DNA from: Candidatus Omnitrophota bacterium
GTDB taxonomy: Bacteria; Hinthialibacterota; Hinthialibacteria; OLB16
NCBI GenBank assembly: GCA_020632575.1
Contig: JACKFH010000045.1
Location: forward strand, 1-28,462
Reading direction: 5' to 3'
Length of the DNA: 28,462 bases
Below are positions 7,305-14,965 of this stretch, piece by piece. The translations under genes were made by a program, and so were the position numbers. Below the pieces are notes generated by a model. That model was not told the origin of the DNA. It worked only from the letters and a program-made list of their open reading frames with translations, and did not search any database. Positions within the stretch are counted from its first letter, which is position 1. Each line of letters starts with the position of its first letter.

Positions 7305-9824
7305 ATGCCGATTCACACACGCTTCATAGGTAAGAAATCTCATTGGCGTGTACGGTTCGCGAACCTCGTTCTCTCGAGTTTCATTGCATATTGCACAGTG
7401 TGTTCCGCCGAGACAATCTCATTGGCGACCTGTAATGTGAATTATGAAATTGGGCTCCGACAGCTGGCCGCTCGATACGAATCGATGCATCCCGATGTAA
7501 AGGTCCGTCTCGATTTTATTCCCCAGGACTTCGGCACGTGGATTCGGACGCAATTTGCTGGCGGAGTGGATTTAGCTCCGGATATTTACAATGGTAATTT
7601 TACGCAGTCTTTCGAAACGCTTGGTCGTTGGGTGTGCCTGAACCCATACCTGGAATCGAGAAACCCATACACCGGGGAAGCGTGGGAAGAATGTTTCGAT
7701 ATGAGGCACCTCTACCGGATGCAGGCGGGCGAAAAGCATTATCTCGTCGCACTTGATTATATCGCCACGGGCGTGTTCTATAATCAGGATCTCTTCGACG
7801 AACTGGGACTTGTTCCCCCGAATGACTGGTCGGAGCTCATCGCTCTTTGCGAGAAAATCCGCGACAAAGGATATATCCCGTTCGCCGTTCCAGGATCCTC
7901 GGATGTCGGCCCGATTACTTGGATTGTTCGCATGCTGACGGACGCCTATTTTCGAGACCTTACGCCGCTCATTGTGTCCCGACCAGGAGATTGGGATTAT
8001 GTCGCGAGTCGTAACGACGGCTGGGCGCCATCGCCATCGGACCCCAATAATGACGAGAGGGTCGTTATTAATCGAGAACGATACCTTCGGGCCATCCTCG
8101 AGGGAGACGTCAATTTCGAGGGCCCTCGGATTCGGGCCGCTTACGAGCGTTTGAAGGAGTTCTCGCAATATTTCCAGAAGGGTTTTCTGGGCGCGGATGA
8201 ATCGACCGCGCATCGACTTTTTCTCAACCAGCGAGCGCTCATGGAACTGGCAACGTCCGCTCAGGTCACGGGTGCGAAAAAGGAAATGGCGGATTTAGGG
8301 GATGCGGCTTTCAATTGGGGCGTCTTCACAGCCCCCAACATTGAGGATGATCCGCTATGCGCGGGCCCGCTTCGGATCGTTGGCGGCCCGGGCGCCATGT
8401 TCGCGGTCACCAATAAGGGAGACCCGGAACATGAGAAGCGCGTCCTCGACTTCCTCATGTTCATCACCACCCCTGAATCGATGCAGTTGCTGGTCAATGA
8501 AACATTGAAAGCGGACCGTCCCATCATCGGTCCGCCCATTATCGAAGGAGTCCAACTTCCAGCCGAACTAGAAGAAAAATTTAAACCCTTCATGGAGAAA
8601 GGTTTGGTCCGTCTCGACTTCATTACCGGTCTGCATGAAGACGCCGAATCGATGTTCCGTCTTTGGATCCTTGTCGATGACTTTCTGGCTTCCCGAATCT
8701 CCCTCGACGAGTTTTGTGAAAGGTATCAGTCGCTGATGATCGAGGCTACGCACCGAGTCGTGAGACGAAACGGCGTTGACTTGAACCCGAGAACCGGCGA
8801 GGTCTCCATCGCGGAGGCTAGCAAGAGATCCAAACCTGGAGATCCGATCGAATGGACCAATGGAACCATCGTTGTTTCGGCGTTATTGGGCGCTTTTTTG
8901 GGTTGGCTTGCTTTAAGTCTCCTTCGAACGCCGACTCGAAGCTGGCTGCGCGGCAAAACTCTCACTGCCTATTGTCTCATCCTGCCAAGCTTCGTCCTCG
9001 CCGTGGTCTTTCTTTACTATCCTGCGCTCCTCGGTCTTTATAGCGCGTTCACACTTTGGGAGGAGGGTCATCCCCAAAAATTTTCCGGGTTGGCGAATTT
9101 GAAGGAGATGGTCTCCGAGCCGATACTTCGGTCGAGTCTCATCAACCAAGTCATCCTAACTGTGGCGTCGGTTTTCAAGGCGACCATCGTTCCCTTCCTT
9201 GTGGCGGAACTTATCGTTGCTCTCAAAAACAGAGCCTCTCAATACGCGATCCGAACTCTGTTTCTCATCCCGATGGTCTTCCCAGTGATGGTGACCATCC
9301 TCATTTGGCAGTTTGTTTACGACCCGGAAATGGGAGTGCTGAATAACTTACTTGAAAGTCTGGGCGCCGAGGATCTTCGGCAAGCCTGGCTTGGAGATTC
9401 CGATTATGTCATAGGGTCGATTATCGGGATTGGCTTCCCCTGGGTCGGTGCCCTGGGGTTGCTCATCTATCTCGCGGGACTGATGAACCGTCCACAAAGT
9501 CTTGTCGACTCGGCTCTGATCGATTGCCGAACGCCGTTCGAAAGAATCTGGCATGTTGATATTCCTCTGGTTCGCGGTCAAACGAGGCTTCTCATCATTC
9601 TCACCGTGATTGGGAGCCTTCAGGATTTTCAAAGCATTCTCGTACTAACCCGCGGTGGACCGGGTTCGAGCTCCATGGTGCCCGCGCTTTGGATGTATTT
9701 CGCGGCTTTCGAGTTCGGAAGGTTCGGTTACGGAGCCGCGATTGGATTCACCCTTTTCATTACGATTCTAGCCTTGACTCTGATCAATCTTCGGTTTCTG
9801 AAAAAGACGGAGGTCCAAAGTTAA
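7305..9824 (+). CDS. Fusion of extracellular sugar-binding protein and MalF-type ABC permease
   Basis: This is an 839-residue protein from ATG 7305, chosen because it leads directly into a signal sequence (basic M-P-I-H-T-R-F-I-G-K-K segment, hydrophobic core, cleavage near C-S-A). Residues about 35-515 form a family 1 solute-binding protein (features such as G-V-F-Y-N-Q-D-L-F-D-E-L-G). A transmembrane segment follows at about 519-540. Residues about 555-835 are a complete MalF-type permease with several membrane spans and a cytoplasmic EAA-like loop (D-S-A-L-I-D-C-R-T-P-F-E, near residue 735). The solute-binding domain is thus tethered to the outside of the membrane channel instead of being a separate lipoprotein. 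The natural partner is the MalG-type permease at 12800-13657, on the opposite strand. No ABC ATPase is in the window, so a shared MsmK-like ATPase is likely. The substrate is probably an oligosaccharide, inferred from the neighbours. Confidence 0.93.
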   Translation: MPIHTRFIGKKSHWRVRFANLVLSSFIAYCTVCSAETISLATCNVNYEIGLRQLAARYESMHPDVKVRLDFIPQDFGTWIRTQFAGGVDLAPDIYNGNFTQSFETLGRWVCLNPYLESRNPYTGEAWEECFDMRHLYRMQAGEKHYLVALDYIATGVFYNQDLFDELGLVPPNDWSELIALCEKIRDKGYIPFAVPGSSDVGPITWIVRMLTDAYFRDLTPLIVSRPGDWDYVASRNDGWAPSPSDPNNDERVVINRERYLRAILEGDVNFEGPRIRAAYERLKEFSQYFQKGFLGADESTAHRLFLNQRALMELATSAQVTGAKKEMADLGDAAFNWGVFTAPNIEDDPLCAGPLRIVGGPGAMFAVTNKGDPEHEKRVLDFLMFITTPESMQLLVNETLKADRPIIGPPIIEGVQLPAELEEKFKPFMEKGLVRLDFITGLHEDAESMFRLWILVDDFLASRISLDEFCERYQSLMIEATHRVVRRNGVDLNPRTGEVSIAEASKRSKPGDPIEWTNGTIVVSALLGAFLGWLALSLLRTPTRSWLRGKTLTAYCLILPSFVLAVVFLYYPALLGLYSAFTLWEEGHPQKFSGLANLKEMVSEPILRSSLINQVILTVASVFKATIVPFLVAELIVALKNRASQYAIRTLFLIPMVFPVMVTILIWQFVYDPEMGVLNNLLESLGAEDLRQAWLGDSDYVIGSIIGIGFPWVGALGLLIYLAGLMNRPQSLVDSALIDCRTPFERIWHVDIPLVRGQTRLLIILTVIGSLQDFQSILVLTRGGPGSSSMVPALWMYFAAFEFGRFGYGAAIGFTLFITILALTLINLRFLKKTEVQS

Positions 9825-9857
9825 TGACACCAGAGCTCGCGGAAGAGGATGGCTGAG

Positions 9858-11351
9858 TCAGTCGGCGAGCAACTCACGGATCCTCGGAGATGCCTGATTT
9901 CTTGCGATGCGAAGGAGTCGTTTAAGAACTTCTGGATGTTTCGAGGAAAGATCCACACTTTCCCTCGGATCTTCTGATAAATCGTAAAGTTCCGCCGGAG
10001 AGCCTTGAGGGACGATCAATTTCCAGTCCCCCATTCGGACAGCCTGACGCTGAACGGTCTCCCTTTGTCCCGAAGGCTTCGGGCCGCCTTGTGGGCCCGC
10101 GAACTCCCAATAGAGGAATTCATGCTCCTCCTGCGTTCCCGCTGCTCGCAGTATCGGCGCGAAAGAAATGCCGTCGATGTCTTCCGGCGGTTCGGTTTCC
10201 ACGAGTTCGACGCAAGTAGGCGGGAAATCGCAGAAAGCGGAAACATGTTCCGTGGACGAACCCGGAGGAATGACCCCTTTCCATCTGGCCACCGTTGGAA
10301 CGCGTATTCCTCCCTCGTAAAGGTCGCTCTTATTTCCCCTTAAGGGTCCGTTGCTGTCGAAGAAATAGGGGTCATGCCCATCCGTGTACTGGGGACCGTT
10401 GTCACTGCTGAAAATGACAAGGGTGTTATTCCGTATCGCGTCGTTGTGGTCCACCTCATTCATAATCTCGCCGATGCTCCGATCGAGGTAAGTCACCATC
10501 CAGGCGAAGGCCTTTTCCACCTCCGGCCACTCCTTGCTGGCGTATGGGTTTGTCCCGGGCGGAGGTTTGGTCTCGCGATGGGGGAGGGTGAACGAAATTT
10601 GCAAGTAGAAAGGGGTGTCGCCAGTGGCGCCGCGGATGAGACTTTTCGCCTCTTGGAGAAAAAGATCGTGAGAGTAAACGGTTCTCTCCGAGTAAGTCGG
10701 GGACTGATTGCCCTTGATCTCCATCCTCTTGCCGTTTTGCCAGAGGTGCGTCGGAAAATACCAGTGAGCGTAAGCCTGATTGAGGTAAGCAAGGGAGGTG
10801 TCGAATCCTCGACGGGTCGGGATGACGGATTCCTGTCCAGGCAGAAGCGATCCGGTTCCGGCAGGCCAAAGCCCTGTCTCGTTCATGTGGGGATCGTCGG
10901 ACATATCGGCCCCACCTAATCCCCACTTCCCAATAAAGTGAGTGCGATATCCCGCTTCCCGCAGAAGTTCCGCAACGGTCTCCTCATTTTGGTGCAAGAC
11001 CCCTTTTCCTTTGCTCCGGTCCATTCGGTTACAGAATTTGCCGGTCATCAGAGAATATCGAGAGGGTGTGCAGACGGGAGCTCCCGAATAATGTTGGCGA
11101 AACACCATGCCCTCCGACGCTAGGCGATCGATCTCGGGCGTCTTGATAAGTCTTTGACCGTTGAATCCAACATCACCGTAACCGAGGTCATCCGCCAAAA
11201 TGAATATGATGTTCGGTGAGGCCCGTGGGAAATGAGAACCCGGTTGTAGATTCTCCGATCGCTTGCCCGCCCATGTCTTAGCGCCGCCTTGTGGGATCAG
11301 GCCAAGGAGAACAATGAGGATGGAGTGGATAAGCAGGTTATTTAAAGACAA
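9858..11351 (-). CDS. Secreted formylglycine-dependent sulfatase (family S1, arylsulfatase A-like)
   Basis: This is a 497-residue sulfatase. The start is TTG 11351, supported by GAGG eight bases upstream (11360-11363), and it yields a Sec signal peptide (hydrophobic I-L-I-V-L-L-G-L-I). The N-terminal metal site A-D-D-L-G-Y-G-D (D54, D55) and the sulfatase signature C-T-P-S-R (C94, converted to formylglycine) are intact. Further marks are G-K-W-G-L-G, S-S-D-N-G-P and G-G-I-R-V-P. The sequence resembles N-acetylgalactosamine-6-sulfatase/arylsulfatase A-like S1 members, but the substrate is not determinable from the sequence. It starts 21 bases after the other sulfatase and is very probably the last gene of the permease-sulfatase operon. 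Maturation needs a formylglycine-generating or anaerobic sulfatase-maturating enzyme, which is not in this window. Confidence 0.95.
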   Translation of the reverse strand: MSLNNLLIHSILIVLLGLIPQGGAKTWAGKRSENLQPGSHFPRASPNIIFILADDLGYGDVGFNGQRLIKTPEIDRLASEGMVFRQHYSGAPVCTPSRYSLMTGKFCNRMDRSKGKGVLHQNEETVAELLREAGYRTHFIGKWGLGGADMSDDPHMNETGLWPAGTGSLLPGQESVIPTRRGFDTSLAYLNQAYAHWYFPTHLWQNGKRMEIKGNQSPTYSERTVYSHDLFLQEAKSLIRGATGDTPFYLQISFTLPHRETKPPPGTNPYASKEWPEVEKAFAWMVTYLDRSIGEIMNEVDHNDAIRNNTLVIFSSDNGPQYTDGHDPYFFDSNGPLRGNKSDLYEGGIRVPTVARWKGVIPPGSSTEHVSAFCDFPPTCVELVETEPPEDIDGISFAPILRAAGTQEEHEFLYWEFAGPQGGPKPSGQRETVQRQAVRMGDWKLIVPQGSPAELYDLSEDPRESVDLSSKHPEVLKRLLRIARNQASPRIRELLAD

Positions 11352-11372
11352 TGGCTAATCCTCGAGTTTCGG

Positions 11373-12761
11373 TCACTCGTGCTCCCATTTAATGATCCAG
11401 GGATCGGAGGTTAGTCCCTGGAACTCGCGAATCTTCTTGGTCATACGGGCCAAAATTTCGGAGTGATTGGGATCCCCCGCCAAATTATGGATTTCGTCGG
11501 GGTCCTCTTGGAGGTCATAAAGCTCGAATTCGGGACGATGGAGATATGACTCGATTGGCCTTTTCCCCCAATGGGTCGACCCCCGCGTTAGAACTCCCTG
11601 CCAGGATGAAGAATCCCAGAGATCCATCGCATGGGGAAATTCCAAACCATAGGCGATATTCCAAATGAGTTTGAATTGTCGCTCCCGAATCGCCCGCATC
11701 GGATAGTACATCGTTATTTCATGAAAGGTGTGAGAGGCGTAGACCTCATCCCAACCTTTCGGGCGCTCTTCCCCCAGTACGGACAAAAAAGATCTTCCAT
11801 GCAGGCTTGAGGGATCGTATTCGACGCCCGCGTAATCGAGGATCGTCGGCGTGATGTCTGCCCAAGAAATCATCGAGTCGGAAACCAACCCCCTCTTTCC
11901 TTGGGTCGGGTTTCGCACAACGCAAGGCAATCGGACTCCGGGTTCGTAGAGGCATGTCTTCGCCCCCGGGAAGGCGATTCCATTATCCGAGAGGTAAACG
12001 ACCAGCGTGTTGTCCCATTGGCCGGACTCTTTGAGTATTTCGATCAGGCGTAAAAGACCCCGGTCGGCTTGTTCCACGGATCCGTAATACTTGGCCAACT
12101 CCTCACGAGTCTCTGATGCGTCAGGTAGAAATGAGGGGACCTCGACATCGCCTGGGGCGAACGCCCGGGATGTTTCTCTGTAAAAAGGTCGGTGTGGTTC
12201 ATTGGTGCAGAAATAGAGAAAGAAAGGTTTGTCGTCCACCGCCTCGATGAATGGACGAGAAAGATCGGCCAACTCCTCGGGGAGACGTGCGTCGCGAAAT
12301 TCGAACGATAGAAACTGATCAAAAGGATAAACCTCTCTCGGGGCCACGTGGTATTTTCCAACCGACATTGTCCGATATCCCGCGGCGCCCAAGCGACTTG
12401 GCAGACTCTTGATGTGGTCGAACGAAATAAAGTGGCTGTATCCGTGAGAGTGCCCGTATTGTCCGGAGGCGTGGTTGTGGAGGCCTGTAAGAATGACGGA
12501 CCGGCTCGCGCTACAGGATGGGGTTGTGCAAAAAGCGTGCGTGAACCTAACCCCTTCCTCCGCTAATGTGTCCAGGCCTGGAGTTCTCAAGACGGGGTGA
12601 CCGTAACAACTGGCATCGCCCATTCCCTGGTCGTCCACTACATACAAAAGGATGTTCTTCTTCGTGTTTGCTTGGCTATGAACGCTTTGTGAAAGCGCGG
12701 CTCCCGTGGCGAGTGCAACGCCAGACTCTCTTAAAAAATTTCGCCGCGATATTTTGCTCAC
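11373..12761 (-). CDS. Tat-exported sulfatase (family S1, N-sulfoglucosamine sulfohydrolase-like)
   Basis: This is a 462-residue sulfatase. The start is GTG 12761, with GAGG (12769-12772) seven bases upstream. It gives a twin-arginine signal, S-R-R-N-F-L-R-E-S-G, followed by an alanine-rich hydrophobic stretch. The metal site V-V-D-D-Q-G-M-G-D (D43, D44) and sulfatase signature C-S-A-S-R (C83) are present; the serine/alanine form of the signature is accepted by the formylglycine-generating systems. The short chain and motifs resemble heparan N-sulfatase-like S1 members, so a sulfamate or sulfate ester on an aminosugar is possible (inference). It lies 38 bases after the MalG-type permease and 21 bases before the Sec-exported sulfatase, in one presumed operon. 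Confidence 0.94.
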   Translation of the reverse strand: MSKISRRNFLRESGVALATGAALSQSVHSQANTKKNILLYVVDDQGMGDASCYGHPVLRTPGLDTLAEEGVRFTHAFCTTPSCSASRSVILTGLHNHASGQYGHSHGYSHFISFDHIKSLPSRLGAAGYRTMSVGKYHVAPREVYPFDQFLSFEFRDARLPEELADLSRPFIEAVDDKPFFLYFCTNEPHRPFYRETSRAFAPGDVEVPSFLPDASETREELAKYYGSVEQADRGLLRLIEILKESGQWDNTLVVYLSDNGIAFPGAKTCLYEPGVRLPCVVRNPTQGKRGLVSDSMISWADITPTILDYAGVEYDPSSLHGRSFLSVLGEERPKGWDEVYASHTFHEITMYYPMRAIRERQFKLIWNIAYGLEFPHAMDLWDSSSWQGVLTRGSTHWGKRPIESYLHRPEFELYDLQEDPDEIHNLAGDPNHSEILARMTKKIREFQGLTSDPWIIKWEHE

Positions 12762-12799
12762 CGAAAAACCTCGCTTCCCGATTGATCCATCCGTGGATT

Positions 12800-13657
12800 C
12801 TATGCCTTGAGCGCTCCCGACATGATTCCCTGAACGTAGTATTTCATTCCCAGCAGGAACACGAGGACAAGGGGAATGGAGCCGATTAAATATCCCGCCA
12901 TCACGGGTCCCATGTTCAGGTTGCCCTCGAAACCGAATCGGGTGACTCCCACCGAAAAGACTTGTTTCGAAGTGTCCGAAATCGTGACAAGAGGCCAGAT
13001 GTAGTCGTTGTAGGTTGCGATAAACTGCATGATGGCGAGTGTCGCGAGGATGGGAAGCGAAAGGGGAAGAGCGATTTTGCGGTAAATCAGAAACTCACTC
13101 GCGCCATCGATCCTCGCGGCTTCGAATAGATCCTCCGGGATCGACTCGAAAAATGTGCGGCATAACAAGATTCCGAAGATCTGACCTCCGGCAAGATAGG
13201 GAAGCCAGAGAGCAAACCAGGAATCGAGAAACCCCCTGCCTCCTCGACCGAAAAGATCGTTTCCCCCAACCAGGGGAAATTCCTTAATCCAATTAAACGA
13301 TGGGATCAGTGTGAGGATGCCCGGCACCATCATGATCGAAAGCAGAAGAACGTAAAGGAAATTCTTGTGAGTAAACTCTAGACGGGCGAAAGCGTAACCG
13401 GATAGAGAAGAAAGAATCAGAACTCCGAACACGGAGAGAGTGGCTATAACAAGACTGTTAAGAATGTAAGATTCCAGGAAAGCTAGAGCCTCGCTATAAT
13501 AACCGGGACGTAGACTGTCGGGCAAACTCCAAAACTGAGTGAAAATCTCCGCGTTGCTTTTTTGAGAAATAACGACAGTGACGTAAAAAGGGACCAGAGT
13601 GACGATAACGAGTATCGCCAATAAGAGATAGATCAACGTTTTCTGGGCAATCGTCAT
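12800..13657 (-). CDS. MalG-type sugar ABC transporter permease
   Basis: This is a 285-residue inner-membrane protein with about six hydrophobic segments. It has a complete cytoplasmic EAA loop (F-E-A-A-R-I-D-G-A-S-E-F) that contacts the ATPase, and the MalG-type C-terminal end G-I-M-S-G-A-L-K-A. It should pair with the MalF-type half of the fusion protein at 7305-9824. The ATG at 13657 overlaps the TGA of a small upstream ORF in ATGA, so translation is probably coupled. The two sulfatases follow downstream on the same strand. It is unusual for the MalF and MalG halves to sit on opposite strands about 3 kb apart. Confidence 0.95.
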   Translation of the reverse strand: MTIAQKTLIYLLLAILVIVTLVPFYVTVVISQKSNAEIFTQFWSLPDSLRPGYYSEALAFLESYILNSLVIATLSVFGVLILSSLSGYAFARLEFTHKNFLYVLLLSIMMVPGILTLIPSFNWIKEFPLVGGNDLFGRGGRGFLDSWFALWLPYLAGGQIFGILLCRTFFESIPEDLFEAARIDGASEFLIYRKIALPLSLPILATLAIMQFIATYNDYIWPLVTISDTSKQVFSVGVTRFGFEGNLNMGPVMAGYLIGSIPLVLVFLLGMKYYVQGIMSGALKA

Positions 13658-13812
13658 CGATTGAATCCATTAGCCAAATGTTCAAGAGGATTCGCCAAAT
13701 GGAAGGCTTGAATCGTTCCAGTTCGTAGGCCCGTCTTCAGTGTAACTAACCTTTCACCAACCTGGAAAACAAGGTTTAATCCTTCCAATTGTTTACAATC
13801 AAATGATAGCAT
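13654..13812 (-). CDS. Small ORF (52 aa) translationally coupled to the MalG-type permease gene
   Basis: ATG 13812 is preceded by a strong ribosome binding site GAAGGA (13820-13825) seven bases away, and the ORF ends with TGA overlapping the permease start in ATGA. These two signals argue for real translation. The 52-residue product begins M-L-S-F-D-C-K and is mixed polar/hydrophobic without a clear membrane segment. I do not recognise it. It could be a small conserved partner of the transporter, a leader peptide that sets permease translation, or the tail of a decayed gene. A longer form from TTG 13857 is possible but has a weaker start. Confidence 0.55.
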   Translation of the reverse strand: MLSFDCKQLEGLNLVFQVGERLVTLKTGLRTGTIQAFHLANPLEHLANGFNR

Positions 13813-13876
13813 AATCGTATCCTTCGAACGACCCCTGACGGTTTCTTTCTGGTTCAATTCTCTTTCAACTCTATGG

Positions 13877-13882
13877 TATAAT
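13877..13882 (+). promoter_or_regulatory. Extended -10 promoter element for the URO-D gene at 13927
   Basis: TGG-TATAAT (13874-13882) is a perfect -10 hexamer with an extended -10 TG, placed 44 bases before the ATG at 13927. The -35 is weak (TTCAAT at 13853-13858, spacing 18), as often seen with extended -10 promoters. It may share the spacer with a promoter for the divergent small-ORF/permease operon. Confidence 0.5.
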
Positions 13883-13926
13883 GTGAAGGGTTTTGAAGTT
13901 CATTTGGTTGCTGAAGCGAGAGATCC

Positions 13927-14943
13927 ATGGATCGTAGAGAACGGGTCGTCAGGTCTTTAAATCATCAAGAGTCGGATTTCATTCCATATGAAATTAGTTT
14001 CACTCTTGCCGCGCACGACAAAATGGCGGCGGCCACCGGCGATCCGGAGTTCGAAGACCAGATCGGAAGCCATATAACGGCTGTTGGACTGATTGGGGGA
14101 ACTGAGGAGGTTCCCGACAGGCCGGGTTATTTCAGGGATTTTTTCGGAGTGCTTTGGAACCGGAGCGTCGATCGTGACATTGGCGTGGTTGAGCAATTCC
14201 GACTGCCGGACCCAACTCTGGAAGGATTTGCATTGCCCGAACCCGATCTCGAGACCGTTCGAAGAGCTTCGCAAGAATTAGAGAATCGAGATTCGGATTG
14301 TTACAAAATGGTCGCTCTAGGGTTCTCGTTGTTCGAGAGAGCATGGACCTTCCGGGGAATGGAAAACTTGTTGATGGATATGGTGTTAAACCCTTCATTT
14401 GTTGAAGACCTTCTGGATCGGATCTGTGAATTCAACCTGCAAGTCATTGATGCGGCCTTGGATTACGATTTCGATGGTTTTTACTTTGGAGACGATTGGG
14501 GCCAACAGTCCGGAATGATCATGGGACCGGGCCATTGGCGGCGTTTTATCAAGCCGCGTGTAACACTCATGTACGAAAGGGTGAAATCTAAGGGGAAGCA
14601 CGTCATTCAACATTCTTGCGGAGACATCTCTCCCATCCTCTCCGACTTGATTGAGATGGGGCTTGATCTCTACCAAACCTTTCAACCGGAAATCTACGAT
14701 ATCAGTAGGGTCAAGCAAGAATATGGTAGAGATCTTTCATTCTGGGGAGGAATCAGCAGCCAAAAGCTCTTGGCGCACGGGACGCCTGACGAGGTTCGCG
14801 AGACGACCATCCAAACGATGCGCATCATGGGGGCCGACGGTGGATACATTGTGGCCCCATCCCATGGCGTTCCGGGCGACATCCCCGTCGAGAACGTCCG
14901 AAGTTTGGTGGATGTGTTTCAGAATCAGGAGAAGTATTTGTAA
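13927..14943 (+). CDS. URO-D (MtaA-type) superfamily methyltransferase-like protein
   Basis: This is a 338-residue protein from ATG 13927, the usual length for MtaA/CmuA-type members. The N-terminal R-R-E-R-V-V-R-S-L-N-H block and the mid-barrel D-D-W-G-Q-Q motif are typical. The metal-site segment is H-S-C-G-D (H229, C231), the H-x-C pair of methylcobalamin:thiol methyltransferases. The expected third ligand, a cysteine near the end, is replaced by histidine (A-P-S-H-G, H313), so the site would be H-C-H. It is convergent with the mtaB-like gene (22-base gap) and may pass methyl groups from the corrinoid protein to an acceptor. The acceptor (coenzyme M, tetrahydrofolate or another thiol) cannot be read from the sequence. 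Confidence 0.85.
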   Translation: MDRRERVVRSLNHQESDFIPYEISFTLAAHDKMAAATGDPEFEDQIGSHITAVGLIGGTEEVPDRPGYFRDFFGVLWNRSVDRDIGVVEQFRLPDPTLEGFALPEPDLETVRRASQELENRDSDCYKMVALGFSLFERAWTFRGMENLLMDMVLNPSFVEDLLDRICEFNLQVIDAALDYDFDGFYFGDDWGQQSGMIMGPGHWRRFIKPRVTLMYERVKSKGKHVIQHSCGDISPILSDLIEMGLDLYQTFQPEIYDISRVKQEYGRDLSFWGGISSQKLLAHGTPDEVRETTIQTMRIMGADGGYIVAPSHGVPGDIPVENVRSLVDVFQNQEKYL

Positions 14944-14965
14944 TCTGCTCCTTTAGAGCCCAACT

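Noticed and set aside
13927..14943. URO-D gene as hemE (true uroporphyrinogen decarboxylase)
   Set aside because: The H-x-C motif and the corrinoid-gene neighbourhood fit the methyltransferase branch; hemE lacks the H-x-C zinc pair.
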